Source: an uncultured Eubacteriales bacterium (GTDB lineage Bacteria; Bacillota; Clostridia; Oscillospirales; Oscillospiraceae). From it: a DNA stretch of 19,224 bases. The position numbers were made by a program, and so were the translations under genes. Position 1 is the first letter of the stretch, and each line of letters starts with the position of its first letter. The notes below the pieces were generated by a model, which saw only the letters and a list, made by a program, of their open reading frames with translations, did not search any database and was not told the origin of the DNA. The stretch spans positions 1 through 19,224 of the forward strand of contig CATXTO010000034.1 in assembly GCA_958402445.1 (NCBI GenBank). The letters are read 5' to 3'. Positions 1 through 7,766 of the stretch are shown here, one piece after another.

Positions 1-1050
<1,050 letters not shown>

Positions 1051-1375
1051 ATCTTTATCTTAACGCTTGCCTCCCCTTCGCTCCAGCTCCCTTCCTCCGC
1101 TTCCGCGGCCTCCGGTCCCCTTTGCCCTCAGTTCGGCAAACCCTAAAATCAATTCACTTGAAGCATTTGCTTCTAGCTTCTTAACTCAAGTTTCTTAACG
1201 TTGGCTGTTTCTTCGCTCTTCGCTCCAAATACAACTTTTCGTCCTTTTTGGTGCTTTCTGTCTCACGTTATTCAATTTACAAGGTGCAGGACCCGCCAAT
1301 CAAAGTTCTATGGCGGAGGACAGCCTCAGCGACGACTTTTGCGATTTTTCGTCAGTCTCGCGAGGCAGCTTTCCT
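1051..1375 (-). other. rRNA operon leader
   Basis: Transcribed leader between the proximal rRNA promoter and mature 16S. I see no protein gene: the frames that cross it lack ribosome binding sites and run into the 16S or the promoters. On the minus strand a stretch near 1298-1308 reads AGAACTTTGA, 7 of 10 matches to the boxA antitermination consensus TGCTCTTTGA. That is suggestive only. RNase III processing stems should lie here, but the partner half lies beyond the window. Confidence 0.6.
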
Positions 1376-1404
1376 ATTAAAGCATAGCTTTGCGGATTTG
1401 TCAA
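1376..1404 (-). promoter_or_regulatory. rRNA operon promoter, proximal
   Basis: On the minus strand TTGACA (1404-1399), a 17-base spacer and TTTAAT (1381-1376). This is a housekeeping sigma promoter with a perfect -35 box and ideal spacing, pointing at the 16S gene about 320 bases away. Expected transcription start is near 1369. Confidence 0.85.
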
Positions 1405-1449
1405 GCATCAATTTCAATTTTTTGAAAAAATGCCGCAAGCACAAGCCAA

Positions 1450-1471
1450 GGCGCCCAGTTCATTGGGCGCC
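1450..1471 (-). terminator. GC-rich hairpin between the germination operon and the rRNA gene
   Basis: Perfect 8-bp inverted repeat, GGCGCCCA at 1450-1457 and TGGGCGCC at 1464-1471, with a 6-base loop. On the minus strand it is followed by TTGGCTTGTGCTT, only moderately U-rich. It lies about 60 bases beyond the stop of the GerAB-like gene and between the two rRNA promoters. It could stop read-through from the germination operon, or it could be the 5' end structure of the distal-promoter transcript. Confidence 0.45.
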
Positions 1472-1476
1472 CGGTT

Positions 1477-1505
1477 ATCTTAACAAAAAGATGTCGATTT
1501 GTCAA
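1477..1505 (-). promoter_or_regulatory. rRNA operon promoter, distal
   Basis: On the minus strand TTGACA (1505-1500), a 17-base spacer and TAAGAT (1482-1477). With the proximal promoter it forms the tandem pair usual for rRNA operons. Its -35 box lies only 26 bases past the stop codon of the GerAB-like gene. Confidence 0.75.
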
Positions 1506-1530
1506 GCATTTTTCTCTTTTTTGTCAAAGT

Positions 1531-2457
1531 TTATGCGGCCTTCCGTTTCCTGCGCAGCAGAGGGAGGATGCACCAAAACAACAGGGCCCCCAAGGCGCTA
1601 ATCCAGGCGGGTACCATCCGCGCCGGCCCCATGAGCAGGAAGGCCGCTAAGGCCGCAACCCAAACGGCGGGCCTTCCCCAGCCCTCCCGCAGATTTTCAG
1701 CCAAGCTACCCACCACCGTCAGCAGCAGGCTCAGCAGGCAAAACCAGCCCAGGGTCATGCTGGCGGATACCACAGCCTCAAACCGTTCCGCTACGCCCAA
1801 AATGCTCACGCCCCGAATCATCTCAAAAAAAGCCCCATTTGTCTCGGACGCCACCAGGGGCGACAGCACGCCGGCAGTCAGCAGGGAGATCAGGCCCGCG
1901 GCAAGCAGAAACCCCACCGCCCAGCCCCAAGGCGTTTTCCCCCGTTCCCGGGGCAGCAGGCCCGCGGCGGCAGGCAGCAGCAGCACCGCGGCAGCAACCG
2001 CTCCCTCCCCCCGATTTTCTGGAATCAGCCATTGGATTTTCACATCCGGCACAGCGAAAGCGGCTAGAAGCAAGAAAAGGCCCGCCAGCACCCAGAACAA
2101 GACCGTCCCGCAGCGGGCCCCAGACCGGCTCCCCCGCTCCGCCGCGCAGGCCGCCAGAACCAGCAGGAAAAAGGGAATGCCCCAGCCGCTTCTGGCGGTA
2201 ATCCAGCAGTCGCCGCAATAGCTCGCGGCGGCGGAGACGGCAAACACCAGCCAGAGAATTTGTAGGGCGCTAACCAGCTTTCCGCCGGGGCCTCGGGCCG
2301 CCGCCGCTGCGGTGCACAGCCACAGCGCGCCGGTGGCAAGGCCAATGATCAGCGTCCAATGCCAGGGGACGGAGCCCAGGAACTGCGCCATAGGGGCGGA
2401 AATGGCCGCTGCGGTCCAAGCCCAGAGACTGCTGTCTTCAATCTTCTTCCGGTACAA
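1531..2457 (-). CDS. GerAB-like spore germination permease
   Basis: 308-residue, very hydrophobic protein with about eight to ten predicted membrane segments and a basic C-terminal tail (RRKRKAA). GerAB proteins are the APC-superfamily transporter-like subunit of germinant receptors in the inner spore membrane, usually about 360 residues, so this copy is short. The assignment rests on the helix pattern and on a stretch around residues 115-150 (VLFWVLAGLFLLLAAFAVPD, then a Pro near IQWLIP) resembling the family, together with its place behind the gerAA and GerC-like genes. The start is a TTG at 2457, with GGAGGT about eight bases upstream inside the preceding gene. The two genes overlap by 20 bases, which suggests translational coupling. 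It could instead be an unrelated polytopic protein, since sequence similarity alone is modest. Confidence 0.7.
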   Translation of the reverse strand: MYRKKIEDSSLWAWTAAAISAPMAQFLGSVPWHWTLIIGLATGALWLCTAAAAARGPGGKLVSALQILWLVFAVSAAASYCGDCWITARSGWGIPFFLLVLAACAAERGSRSGARCGTVLFWVLAGLFLLLAAFAVPDVKIQWLIPENRGEGAVAAAVLLLPAAAGLLPRERGKTPWGWAVGFLLAAGLISLLTAGVLSPLVASETNGAFFEMIRGVSILGVAERFEAVVSASMTLGWFCLLSLLLTVVGSLAENLREGWGRPAVWVAALAAFLLMGPARMVPAWISALGALLFWCILPLLRRKRKAA

Positions 2458-2938
2458 GCAAATACCTCCCTCCCGCTTGGGTCAGCCGGGGCAGCTGCAC
2501 GGGTTCGTCCGCTTGCAGCGCCGCCCGCAGACTGCGCAGGGTATACGCCGGCTGGTGCGCTGACAGATACTTCCCTACCGTCTCCAGGTCAATTTCCTCC
2601 GCCTGCACCAGGCAGAGGGCACAGGTGGGGCTAAAGGTGTCATCCTCAGCCAGAACCGGCAGCAGCCCTTGCGCGCTCTCATCAATCAGCAGAAAGCTGC
2701 CGGTGCCGTAAAATACCGCGCCGGGGGCCGTGTCCTCCAGATTCTTCCGCGTCTGCTGCCAGGTGTTTCCCAGGCCGCTGTCGCCGGTGTCCGTGGTCAT
2801 GCAAATTGCGTCCCGCTCCATCCAAATCAACGCGGTCTCCACCGGCTGCAGCTTGCCGATATCCTGGTTTTGAAAGGGCAGCGCGCCTGCAAGAATAACC
2901 GCGGCGCCGGCGGCCAGATAAATCTTCCAATGCTTCAT
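2438..2938 (-). CDS. short GerC-like (Ger(x)C N-terminal domain) protein
   Basis: 166 residues: one N-terminal membrane or signal segment (residues about 5-20), then a small soluble domain. The pattern fits the first domain of Ger(x)C germinant-receptor lipoproteins: strands after the signal (LQPVETALIWME), a helix, a strand-turn (VFYGTGSFLLIDE), a helix (LLPVLAED) and a further strand (CALCLVQAEEI). Full GerC proteins have about 350-400 residues and three domains, and carry a lipobox cysteine. Here I see no lipobox: the signal is followed by AGALPFQNQD. The later domains are also absent. It starts at ATG 2938 behind GAGGTGAGGG, five bases after gerAA stops, and overlaps the GerAB-like start. 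Its function as the third receptor subunit is inferred mainly from context. Confidence 0.6.
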   Translation of the reverse strand: MKHWKIYLAAGAAVILAGALPFQNQDIGKLQPVETALIWMERDAICMTTDTGDSGLGNTWQQTRKNLEDTAPGAVFYGTGSFLLIDESAQGLLPVLAEDDTFSPTCALCLVQAEEIDLETVGKYLSAHQPAYTLRSLRAALQADEPVQLPRLTQAGGRYLLVPEED

Positions 2939-2942
2939 GCCC

Positions 2943-4400
2943 TCACCTCTGGTTTCGCAAGTCCTGGGGATCCAGGCTGGGGTTACGGAGCTTCTGCTCC
3001 TTCAGCCGCCGGCGGAAAATCCGCAGCCGCTTTCCCCGGGAGAAAGGCGCCAAATACGCCACGTCCAGGCAGGTCAGACCGGACAAATGGACCAGCAGCG
3101 CAATGAGCCCCGCCGAAAGGCCGAACAGCCCCGCCAGGCTGGCCACCACGGTGATGGCGAACCGCCAGAGTCGCACGGCGTCGGCAAAATCCCGACCTGG
3201 CAGAGCAAACCCGCAAATACCCGCTACAGAGACGGCGATCAGCGCCGCAGGGGAAATGAGCTTTGCCTCCACCGCCGCGGTACCCACCACCAAGCCTCCG
3301 ATGATAGACACGGTCTGGCCGATAGACTGGGGCAAATGAATGCCCGCCTCCTGCAGCAGCTCAAAGGCAATCAGAAGGCCCAGCACCTCGGCGATGGTGG
3401 GAAAGGGAACCGACTCCTTGCTGGCAATCATGGCCTGCAGCAGGGGCAGGGGAATCATCTCCTGATGGAACGCGGCCATGGCCACATAAAACCCCGGCAG
3501 CAGCAGGGATACGATCAGCGCGGCGTACCGCAGCACCCGCACCGCGGAGGCGGACAGGTAATCCATACCCCGGTCCTCGGGGCTGGTCATGAGATAGCCC
3601 AGATCCGCCGGCGCCAAATAGCCCAGGGGAAGGCCGTCCACCAGCAGTCCCACCCGGCCGGCCAAAAGCCCCTGGCAGAATTTGTCCGCCCGCTCCGTGA
3701 ATTGCAGCAGGGGAAAGGCCGTGGGCCGGGAGCCGGTGACGTACTCCTCCACCGCCGCCGGGGACAAAAAGCCGTCAATATCGATGGCGTCCAGCCGCTG
3801 CTTCATCCGCTCCACCAAAGACGGGTCCGTCAGGCCCTCAATCGACGCCACCGTCACGTTGGTCAGGCTCCGGCGGCCCACCTGGGTCTCATACAGCCGC
3901 AGGTCCGGGGTGCGCATGTGCCGGCGGATGAGGCTGGTGTTGGTGCGCACCGTCTCCGTGAAGGCATCCTTGGGTCCTTTGACCGTATTTTCCACTTCCG
4001 GCGCGGACAGGCTCCGTTTTTCGCCGGTCTTGACTTCGAAGGCAATGGCCCCCGCACCGGGAAACAGCACCACGCAAAAGCCGTTGACCAGCTTCATGGC
4101 CACGGTGTTCAAATCCTGACAGGGGTCCGCCACAGAGTTATACACTGCCCCGGATTGCGCCGCATCATACAGCTCCTGCATCGTCTGGCCCTGGAGGCTC
4201 TCGGCAATGGGCCGGAAAATGTACTCGGAGGCGTCGCCGCCGGAGACCAGCCCGTCGATCATATAGGCGTACAAGGTCTGTCCCGCACAGCGGAGCTGCC
4301 GGGTCACAAAATCCCCGGCCCCCTGAAACACGCCGGTGATGGCCTCATGGGTCAAGGGGCCCGGATATAAGGGGTCCGGTCTGGGGGTTGGCTGCTGCAT
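2943..4400 (-). CDS. GerA-family spore germination protein
   Basis: 485-residue A subunit of a germinant receptor, an inner spore membrane protein thought to form a nutrient-gated ion channel. Residues 1-285 form the soluble N-terminal region and include the family signature GPKDAFTETVRTNTSLIRR at about 142-160. Four to five membrane segments follow at about 291-311, 337-352, 363-378, 381-400 and 412-438, with a basic C-terminal tail. The length is normal for the family. The chosen start (4400) has GAGGTG seven bases upstream. An in-frame ATG 60 bases earlier (4460) has no ribosome site and adds an unrelated 20-residue extension. It is first in a three-gene operon with the GerC-like and GerAB-like genes, spacing 4 bases and then an overlap. 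I could not identify a sporulation sigma-G promoter upstream. Confidence 0.93.
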   Translation of the reverse strand: MQQPTPRPDPLYPGPLTHEAITGVFQGAGDFVTRQLRCAGQTLYAYMIDGLVSGGDASEYIFRPIAESLQGQTMQELYDAAQSGAVYNSVADPCQDLNTVAMKLVNGFCVVLFPGAGAIAFEVKTGEKRSLSAPEVENTVKGPKDAFTETVRTNTSLIRRHMRTPDLRLYETQVGRRSLTNVTVASIEGLTDPSLVERMKQRLDAIDIDGFLSPAAVEEYVTGSRPTAFPLLQFTERADKFCQGLLAGRVGLLVDGLPLGYLAPADLGYLMTSPEDRGMDYLSASAVRVLRYAALIVSLLLPGFYVAMAAFHQEMIPLPLLQAMIASKESVPFPTIAEVLGLLIAFELLQEAGIHLPQSIGQTVSIIGGLVVGTAAVEAKLISPAALIAVSVAGICGFALPGRDFADAVRLWRFAITVVASLAGLFGLSAGLIALLVHLSGLTCLDVAYLAPFSRGKRLRIFRRRLKEQKLRNPSLDPQDLRNQR

Positions 4401-4485
4401 ATTTTTCACCTCGCAGGTAGTCTGCCCCAGGAAGCCTTTGGTATGCGCGGCGCTGGCCATATCGACGAAAATCCATTTCCATATC

Positions 4486-4514
4486 TTGACAAATTTTGAC
4501 AGTTATGCTATATT
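4486..4514 (+). promoter_or_regulatory. sigma-A-type promoter of the flotillin leader
   Basis: TTGACA (4486-4491), a 17-base spacer and TATATT (4509-4514), so transcription should start near 4521. It is divergent from the germination operon and gives a leader of about 174 bases before the flotillin start codon. Confidence 0.8.
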
Positions 4515-4535
4515 TTATCCATCAGAAGGGAGCCG

Positions 4536-4580
4536 ATGGGTTTGCGCTGTCCGATATCCCGGCGGGCTGGTGCAAGTTAA
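4536..4580 (+). CDS. possible 14-codon leader peptide
   Basis: ATG at 4536, fourteen codons (MGLRCPISRRAGAS), TAA at 4578-4580. The sequence AAGGGAG at 4526-4532 could be its ribosome site, with a short spacing. It begins about 15 bases after the expected transcription start. It ends inside the first half of an inverted repeat (GTTAAAA 4576-4582, TTTTAAC 4589-4595), just before the intrinsic terminator at 4597. That order matches ribosome-mediated attenuation leaders. A chance short frame is quite possible, and codon composition gives no independent support. Confidence 0.3.
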   Translation: MGLRCPISRRAGAS

Positions 4581-4596
4581 AACAGAGATTTTAACC

Positions 4597-4640
4597 AGAC
4601 TTTTATTGCAACCCCGTTTGCGATAAAGGTCTTTTTCTTC
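4597..4640 (+). terminator. intrinsic terminator (attenuator?) in the flotillin leader
   Basis: AGACTTTTATTGCA (4597-4610) pairs with TGCGATAAAGGTCT (4619-4632), a 14-bp stem with two G-U pairs, and is followed at once by TTTTCTTCCCTTTT. It lies about 75 bases after the expected transcription start and 55 bases before the flotillin start codon. It would either attenuate the flotillin transcript or end a separate small RNA of about 115 bases. Confidence 0.6.
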
Positions 4641-4644
4641 CCTT

Positions 4645-4674
4645 TTGCATCTGTACGGATAGTCGGAATATATA
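4645..4674 (+). promoter_or_regulatory. possible second flotillin promoter
   Basis: TTGCAT (4645-4650), an 18-base spacer and TATATA (4669-4674). A start near 4681 would leave a leader of only about 14 bases, but it would still contain AGGAGG (4683-4688). If real, the flotillin gene would not depend on passing the terminator just upstream. Confidence 0.3.
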
Positions 4675-4694
4675 TCTAATGTAGGAGGTAGAGT

Positions 4695-6110
4695 ATGCAG
4701 GATTTCTTTCTCTCGCCCGGCTTTTTCATCGGAGCCGCCGCGTTCGTCATCGCCGTTGCTTTGCTCGTATCGGGCTATCTCAAGGCCCCGCCCGACACGG
4801 CGTACATCATCTCCGGCCTGAGCAAGCGGCGCATTCTCATCGGCAGGGCCGGTTGGCGCGTCCCCTTCTTTGAGCGGGTGGACAAAATTTCCCTGCGGGT
4901 GATGCAGGTGGACGTGAAGACCACGGAAGCCGTCCCCACCAATGAATTCATCAACGTCAGCGTGGATGGCGTAGCCAACGTCAAGGTCTCCTCCAATCCG
5001 GAGCTGCTGCTGCGGGCCACGGAGTCCCTGCTGGGGATGCGGCAAAACGAGCTGATCTCCCTGGTCACCCAGGTGCTGGAGGGCAATATGCGGGAAATCG
5101 TGGGCTCCGTGGGCCTAAAGGAGATGGTACAGGACCGCCAGGGTGTCGCCAAGAAAATCACGGAGAACGTGGTACCCGATATGCAAAAGTTGGGCATCGA
5201 GGTGGTCAACTTCAACATCCAGAGCTTCCGGGACAATGCCGGCACCATTGAAAACATGGGCATTGACAATGTGGAGCAGATTCGGAAAAACGCGCAAATT
5301 GCCAAGGCCAACGCCCAGCGGGATATTGCCATCGCAACCGCCGAAGCCCAGCAGGAGTCCAACGCCGTGCAGGTGGAGGCGGAAAAGAAGATTGCCGAGC
5401 AGAACGCCGCGCTGGCGGTGCAGCAGGCAGAGATGCAGGTCCGGGCTGATACCAAAAAGGCCGAAGCCGACGCTGCCTACTCCATCCAGCAGGAAAACCA
5501 GCGGAAAACCATTGAGATCACCCGGGCCAATGCGGACATCGCCCGCCGGGAGAAAGAGGCGGAGCTGGCGGAAAAGGAGATTGCCCTGCAGGAACGGAAG
5601 CTGGACGCGGAGATTCGCAAGCAGGCCGACGCCATGAAATACAAAGCCGAAAAAGAGGCGGAGGCCGACCTGATCAAACGCCAGCGGGAGGCGGAGGCGC
5701 AAAGATACGAGGCTCTGCAGCAGGCGGAGGCCCGGAAAGCGGAGGCCGAGGCCCTGCGCTTTGCCATGGAGCAGGAGGCCGAGGGGATTCGGGCCAAGGG
5801 CATCGCGGAGGCAGAGGCCATTGAGAAGAAGGCGGAAGCCCAAAAGAAGATGGGCGAGGCCTCCATTTTGGAGATGTACCTGTCCGCCCTGCCGGAGGTG
5901 GTCAAAAGCGCCGCCGCGCCCTTGGCCAAGACCGACAAGATCGTCATGTACGGCGATGGCAACTCCACCAAGCTGATCCGGGACATCATGTCCAGCGCCA
6001 GCCAGGTGGCCGATGGGGTCAAGGAATCCACCGGCATCGACCTACAGGCCCTCCTAGCCGGCTATGCCGGCGGGAAAGCGGCTCAGGAGCGGGAATACAG
6101 CCCGGTATAA
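4695..6110 (+). CDS. flotillin-like SPFH-domain protein
   Basis: 471-residue flotillin. Bacterial flotillins (FloT/YuaG family) anchor in the cytoplasmic membrane and scaffold membrane microdomains that gather signalling and secretion proteins. Residues about 5-27 form one membrane hairpin or anchor. Residues about 30-200 are the SPFH/band-7 domain, with GWRVPFFERVDKISLRVMQ, VSVDGVANVKV and GIEVVNFNIQSF. Residues about 200-390 are a long coiled coil rich in Ala, Glu, Lys and Gln. The C-terminal segment has the family's Gly/Ser-rich end (SASQVADGVKESTGIDLQAL). FloT is about 510 residues, so this is slightly short. It starts at ATG 4695 with AGGAGG at 4683-4688. No NfeD-type partner, common beside flotillins, is adjacent. 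The GAG/AAG/GCC-rich coiled coil produces long antisense open frames, which are artefacts. Confidence 0.93.
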   Translation: MQDFFLSPGFFIGAAAFVIAVALLVSGYLKAPPDTAYIISGLSKRRILIGRAGWRVPFFERVDKISLRVMQVDVKTTEAVPTNEFINVSVDGVANVKVSSNPELLLRATESLLGMRQNELISLVTQVLEGNMREIVGSVGLKEMVQDRQGVAKKITENVVPDMQKLGIEVVNFNIQSFRDNAGTIENMGIDNVEQIRKNAQIAKANAQRDIAIATAEAQQESNAVQVEAEKKIAEQNAALAVQQAEMQVRADTKKAEADAAYSIQQENQRKTIEITRANADIARREKEAELAEKEIALQERKLDAEIRKQADAMKYKAEKEAEADLIKRQREAEAQRYEALQQAEARKAEAEALRFAMEQEAEGIRAKGIAEAEAIEKKAEAQKKMGEASILEMYLSALPEVVKSAAAPLAKTDKIVMYGDGNSTKLIRDIMSSASQVADGVKESTGIDLQALLAGYAGGKAAQEREYSPV

Positions 6111-6122
6111 CCAATATCACAT

Positions 6123-6145
6123 GGGGGCGGCCATAGGCCGCCCCC
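6123..6145 (+). terminator. terminator hairpin after flotillin
   Basis: GGGGGCGGCC (6123-6132), loop ATA, GGCCGCCCCC (6136-6145): a 10-bp perfect stem 12 bases after the stop codon. It is followed by CTAATTT rather than a clean U-tract. The stem and triloop resemble the right arm of the repeat family that begins 20 bases later, so it may be a repeat arm used as a terminator. Confidence 0.55.
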
Positions 6146-6162
6146 CTAATTTCGGCAGAACC

Positions 6163-6478
6163 CTGTAGGGGTGTGCTTTGCACGTCTGTGGTCGGCCAGA
6201 GGTCCCCTTGGCTCCCGTGTTACGCCGCACCCTGTAGGGGCGAGCTGCGCTCTCCCGTCGTTTCCCAGTCCGTTATCTGTGGGTTTTCCGTGCGGGCGAC
6301 CAAAGGTCGCCCGACAGCACACCATCGACAGATATCCCGTAGGGGCCAGCTGCGCTCGCCCGCGGAGCGACCGCCGGTCGTTCCCTGCACCCCGGAATTG
6401 TACGCTTCCCATCGGGCGACCAAAGGCCGCCCCTACGTCCCCCATATTACACCCACCCTGTAGGGACGTGCAAAGCAA
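6163..6478. repeat. palindromic repeat block A
   Basis: Several units of the GTAGGGG...CCCCTAC family between the convergent flotillin and rpsR genes. Left arms start at 6165 (stem GTGC, loop TTT), 6234 (CGAGC, loop TGC), 6339 (a complete short unit, 6339-6389) and 6459. Right arms are at 6294-6314 (GGGCGACC, AAA, GGTCGCCC) and 6413-6436. The first unit has a decayed right arm. The last left arm has its loop reversed (GTGC AAA GCA instead of GTGC TTT GCAC). No ribosome sites or credible genes are present. Confidence 0.85.
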
Positions 6479-6492
6479 GGATCCACAGACAT

Positions 6493-6531
6493 ACAAAAAT
6501 AGCGCCCGCCGCGATCAATGCGGCGGGCGCC
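6493..6531 (-). terminator. terminator of the rpsF-ssb-rpsR operon
   Basis: Inverted repeat GCGCCCGCCGC (6502-6512) and GCGGCGGGCGC (6520-6530), 11 bp, loop of 7. On the minus strand it is followed by TATTTTTG, a good U-tract, 54 bases after the rpsR stop. Confidence 0.85.
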
Positions 6532-6584
6532 AAAAAGGACTGGGAACCGCAGCCGCCAGACAAGCTGGGGCTGGGGCTGAAAAC

Positions 6585-6818
6585 TCAATCGGCCACGTAG
6601 GGCAGCAGCGCAATCTGCCGGGCGCGCTTGATGGCGATGGTCAGCTGGCGCTGATGTCCCGCGCAGGTACCGGTCGTACGGCGGGGCAAAATCTTGCCGC
6701 GCTCGGACAGGTAACGGCGGAGCTTCGCGGTGTCTTCGTAATCAATATGCGACACCTTGTCCACGCAGAAGCTACAAACCTTTTTGCGCTTGCGGGGACG
6801 GACGCGATCGTTAGCCAT
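6585..6818 (-). CDS. rpsR: 30S ribosomal protein bS18
   Basis: 77-residue bS18, which binds bS6 and sits on the platform of the small subunit. The typical core is present (KLRRYLSERGKILPRR, then GHQRQLTIAIKRARQIALLPY). It carries the zinc-binding set C15, C18, C52 and H55, so it is the C+ form of S18. It starts at ATG 6818 behind AAGGAGG. It is last in the rpsF-ssb-rpsR operon, 44 bases after ssb, with a terminator downstream. Confidence 0.98.
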   Translation of the reverse strand: MANDRVRPRKRKKVCSFCVDKVSHIDYEDTAKLRRYLSERGKILPRRTTGTCAGHQRQLTIAIKRARQIALLPYVAD

Positions 6819-6862
6819 GGTAATCCTCCTTCGTATCGGCTTGTTGGAAAAAATTCAAAAGG

Positions 6863-7327
6863 TTAGAACGGAAGCTGGGCGTCGTCGTCCTCCAGCATAG
6901 CAAAGTCGGACACCGGCGCGCTGGCCGGGGCCGCATAGCCGGCGGAGGGGGCGGGGCTGCTGTAGCCGCCGCGGTCTGCCCCGGCGTTGTAGCCTTCGCT
7001 GTCCCGCTTGCTGTCTCCAAAGTAGACGTTATCCGCCACTACCTCGGCGGAGCGGCGCTTGTTGCCCTCTTTGTCGGTCCAGTTCCGGATTTGGAGCCGG
7101 CCGGAGACCACCGCCATGCGGCCCTTGGTGAAATACTTGGAGACAAACTCCGCGGTATTGCGCCAGGCAACGATGTCGATGAAATCCGTTTCCTTTTCGC
7201 CGGTTTCCCGGGAACCGAAGTCCCGGTCCACAGCAACGGTAAAGGTCGCCACGGCAATTCCGCTGCCGGTGCGGCGCAGCTCCGGGTCCCGCGTCAGGCG
7301 GCCCATGAGAACAATGTGGTTCAACAT
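6863..7327 (-). CDS. ssb: single-stranded DNA-binding protein
   Basis: 154-residue SSB. Residues 1-105 are the OB fold (starts MLNHIVLMGRLTRDPELR, with TFTVAVDRDF, DFIDIVAWRNTAEF and VSGRLQIRNW). A Gly/Ser/Ala/Pro linker follows, and then the acidic tip DDDAQLPF that recruits replication and repair proteins. Length and layout are normal for Firmicutes. The start at 7327 has GGAGG about seven bases upstream. It sits between rpsF and rpsR, the standard arrangement that links SSB to ribosome production. Confidence 0.98.
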   Translation of the reverse strand: MLNHIVLMGRLTRDPELRRTGSGIAVATFTVAVDRDFGSRETGEKETDFIDIVAWRNTAEFVSKYFTKGRMAVVSGRLQIRNWTDKEGNKRRSAEVVADNVYFGDSKRDSEGYNAGADRGGYSSPAPSAGYAAPASAPVSDFAMLEDDDAQLPF

Positions 7328-7339
7328 GTGACGGCCTCC

Positions 7340-7636
7340 TTACGCTTCCTCGTCGGTGATGATGTGGCGGATGACGCCTTCGGTGATGTTGAGCACGCGG
7401 TCCAGCTCCGCGGGGAACTCGGGCTTGCACTCGCAAATCATCCGAACGTAGTACCCCTCGGGCAGGTCATTGATGGGATAGGCCAGCCGGCGCTTGCCCA
7501 GCTCATCCAAGCTCAAGAGCGTACCCTCCGCTTCCACCATCGCCTTGAATTTTTCCACCAGCGCGGCGATACCCTCTTCCCCAACGGCGGGGTCGAGAAT
7601 GTAGATCACCTTGTACTTCGCGGAAATCTTAGCCAT
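7340..7636 (-). CDS. rpsF: 30S ribosomal protein bS6
   Basis: 98-residue bS6, partner of bS18 on the 30S platform. It starts MAKISAKYKVIYILDP and contains LGKRRLAYPINDLPEGYYVRM, the characteristic core of the family. ATG at 7636 follows AGGAGGTG. It is first gene of the operon, 12 bases before ssb. Confidence 0.97.
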   Translation of the reverse strand: MAKISAKYKVIYILDPAVGEEGIAALVEKFKAMVEAEGTLLSLDELGKRRLAYPINDLPEGYYVRMICECKPEFPAELDRVLNITEGVIRHIITDEEA

Positions 7637-7663
7637 GTTTTTGCACCTCCTTTTGGACGTTTG

Positions 7664-7684
7664 GCCGCCGGACGCGCCGGCGGC
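7664..7684 (-). promoter_or_regulatory. rpsF leader hairpin, possible S6:S18 binding site
   Basis: In the leader between promoter and rpsF, GCCGCCGG and CCGGCGGC form a perfect 8-bp stem with a 5-base loop. On the minus strand the stem can extend by two U-A pairs past a single bulged C. In other bacteria an S6:S18 complex represses this operon by binding a leader hairpin with exposed CCG, mimicking its 16S site. Location and CCG content fit, but I did not compare it with the published consensus. Confidence 0.4.
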
Positions 7685-7716
7685 AAGGATCTGCCCATAT
7701 TTTTACAGGCCCAACT

Positions 7717-7745
7717 ACTATATAAGAAAAGATTCGGTTTGTCAA
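7717..7745 (-). promoter_or_regulatory. promoter of the rpsF-ssb-rpsR operon
   Basis: On the minus strand TTGACA (7745-7740), a 17-base spacer and TATAGT (7722-7717). It is a near-consensus housekeeping promoter about 80 bases before rpsF. The -35 box is 21 bases after the stop of the upstream cysteine desulfurase gene, and I see no terminator between them, so read-through is possible. Confidence 0.9.
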
Positions 7746-7766
7746 GAAAATTATAAGAAAAATCAG

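Noticed and set aside
2937..4370. 477-codon plus-strand open frame opposite gerAA
   Set aside because: The product is Gly/Gln/His/Arg-rich with no domain pattern, and the opposite strand encodes a full-length GerA protein with signature motifs.
4401..4500. Sigma-G promoter for the germination operon
   Set aside because: A CATACCA -10-like sequence exists, but no -35 element is found at the required 17-18 base spacing.
4521..4640. Known riboswitch class (fluoride, manganese, guanidine, T-box) in the flotillin leader
   Set aside because: None of the conserved motifs I know for these classes could be found by eye. A covariance-model search would settle it.
5115..6037. Long minus-strand open frames inside the flotillin coiled coil (242 and 186 codons)
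   Set aside because: They are antisense to a clear flotillin gene. Leu/Phe-rich antisense frames are expected opposite Glu/Lys/Ala/Gln-rich codons, and neither has a ribosome site.
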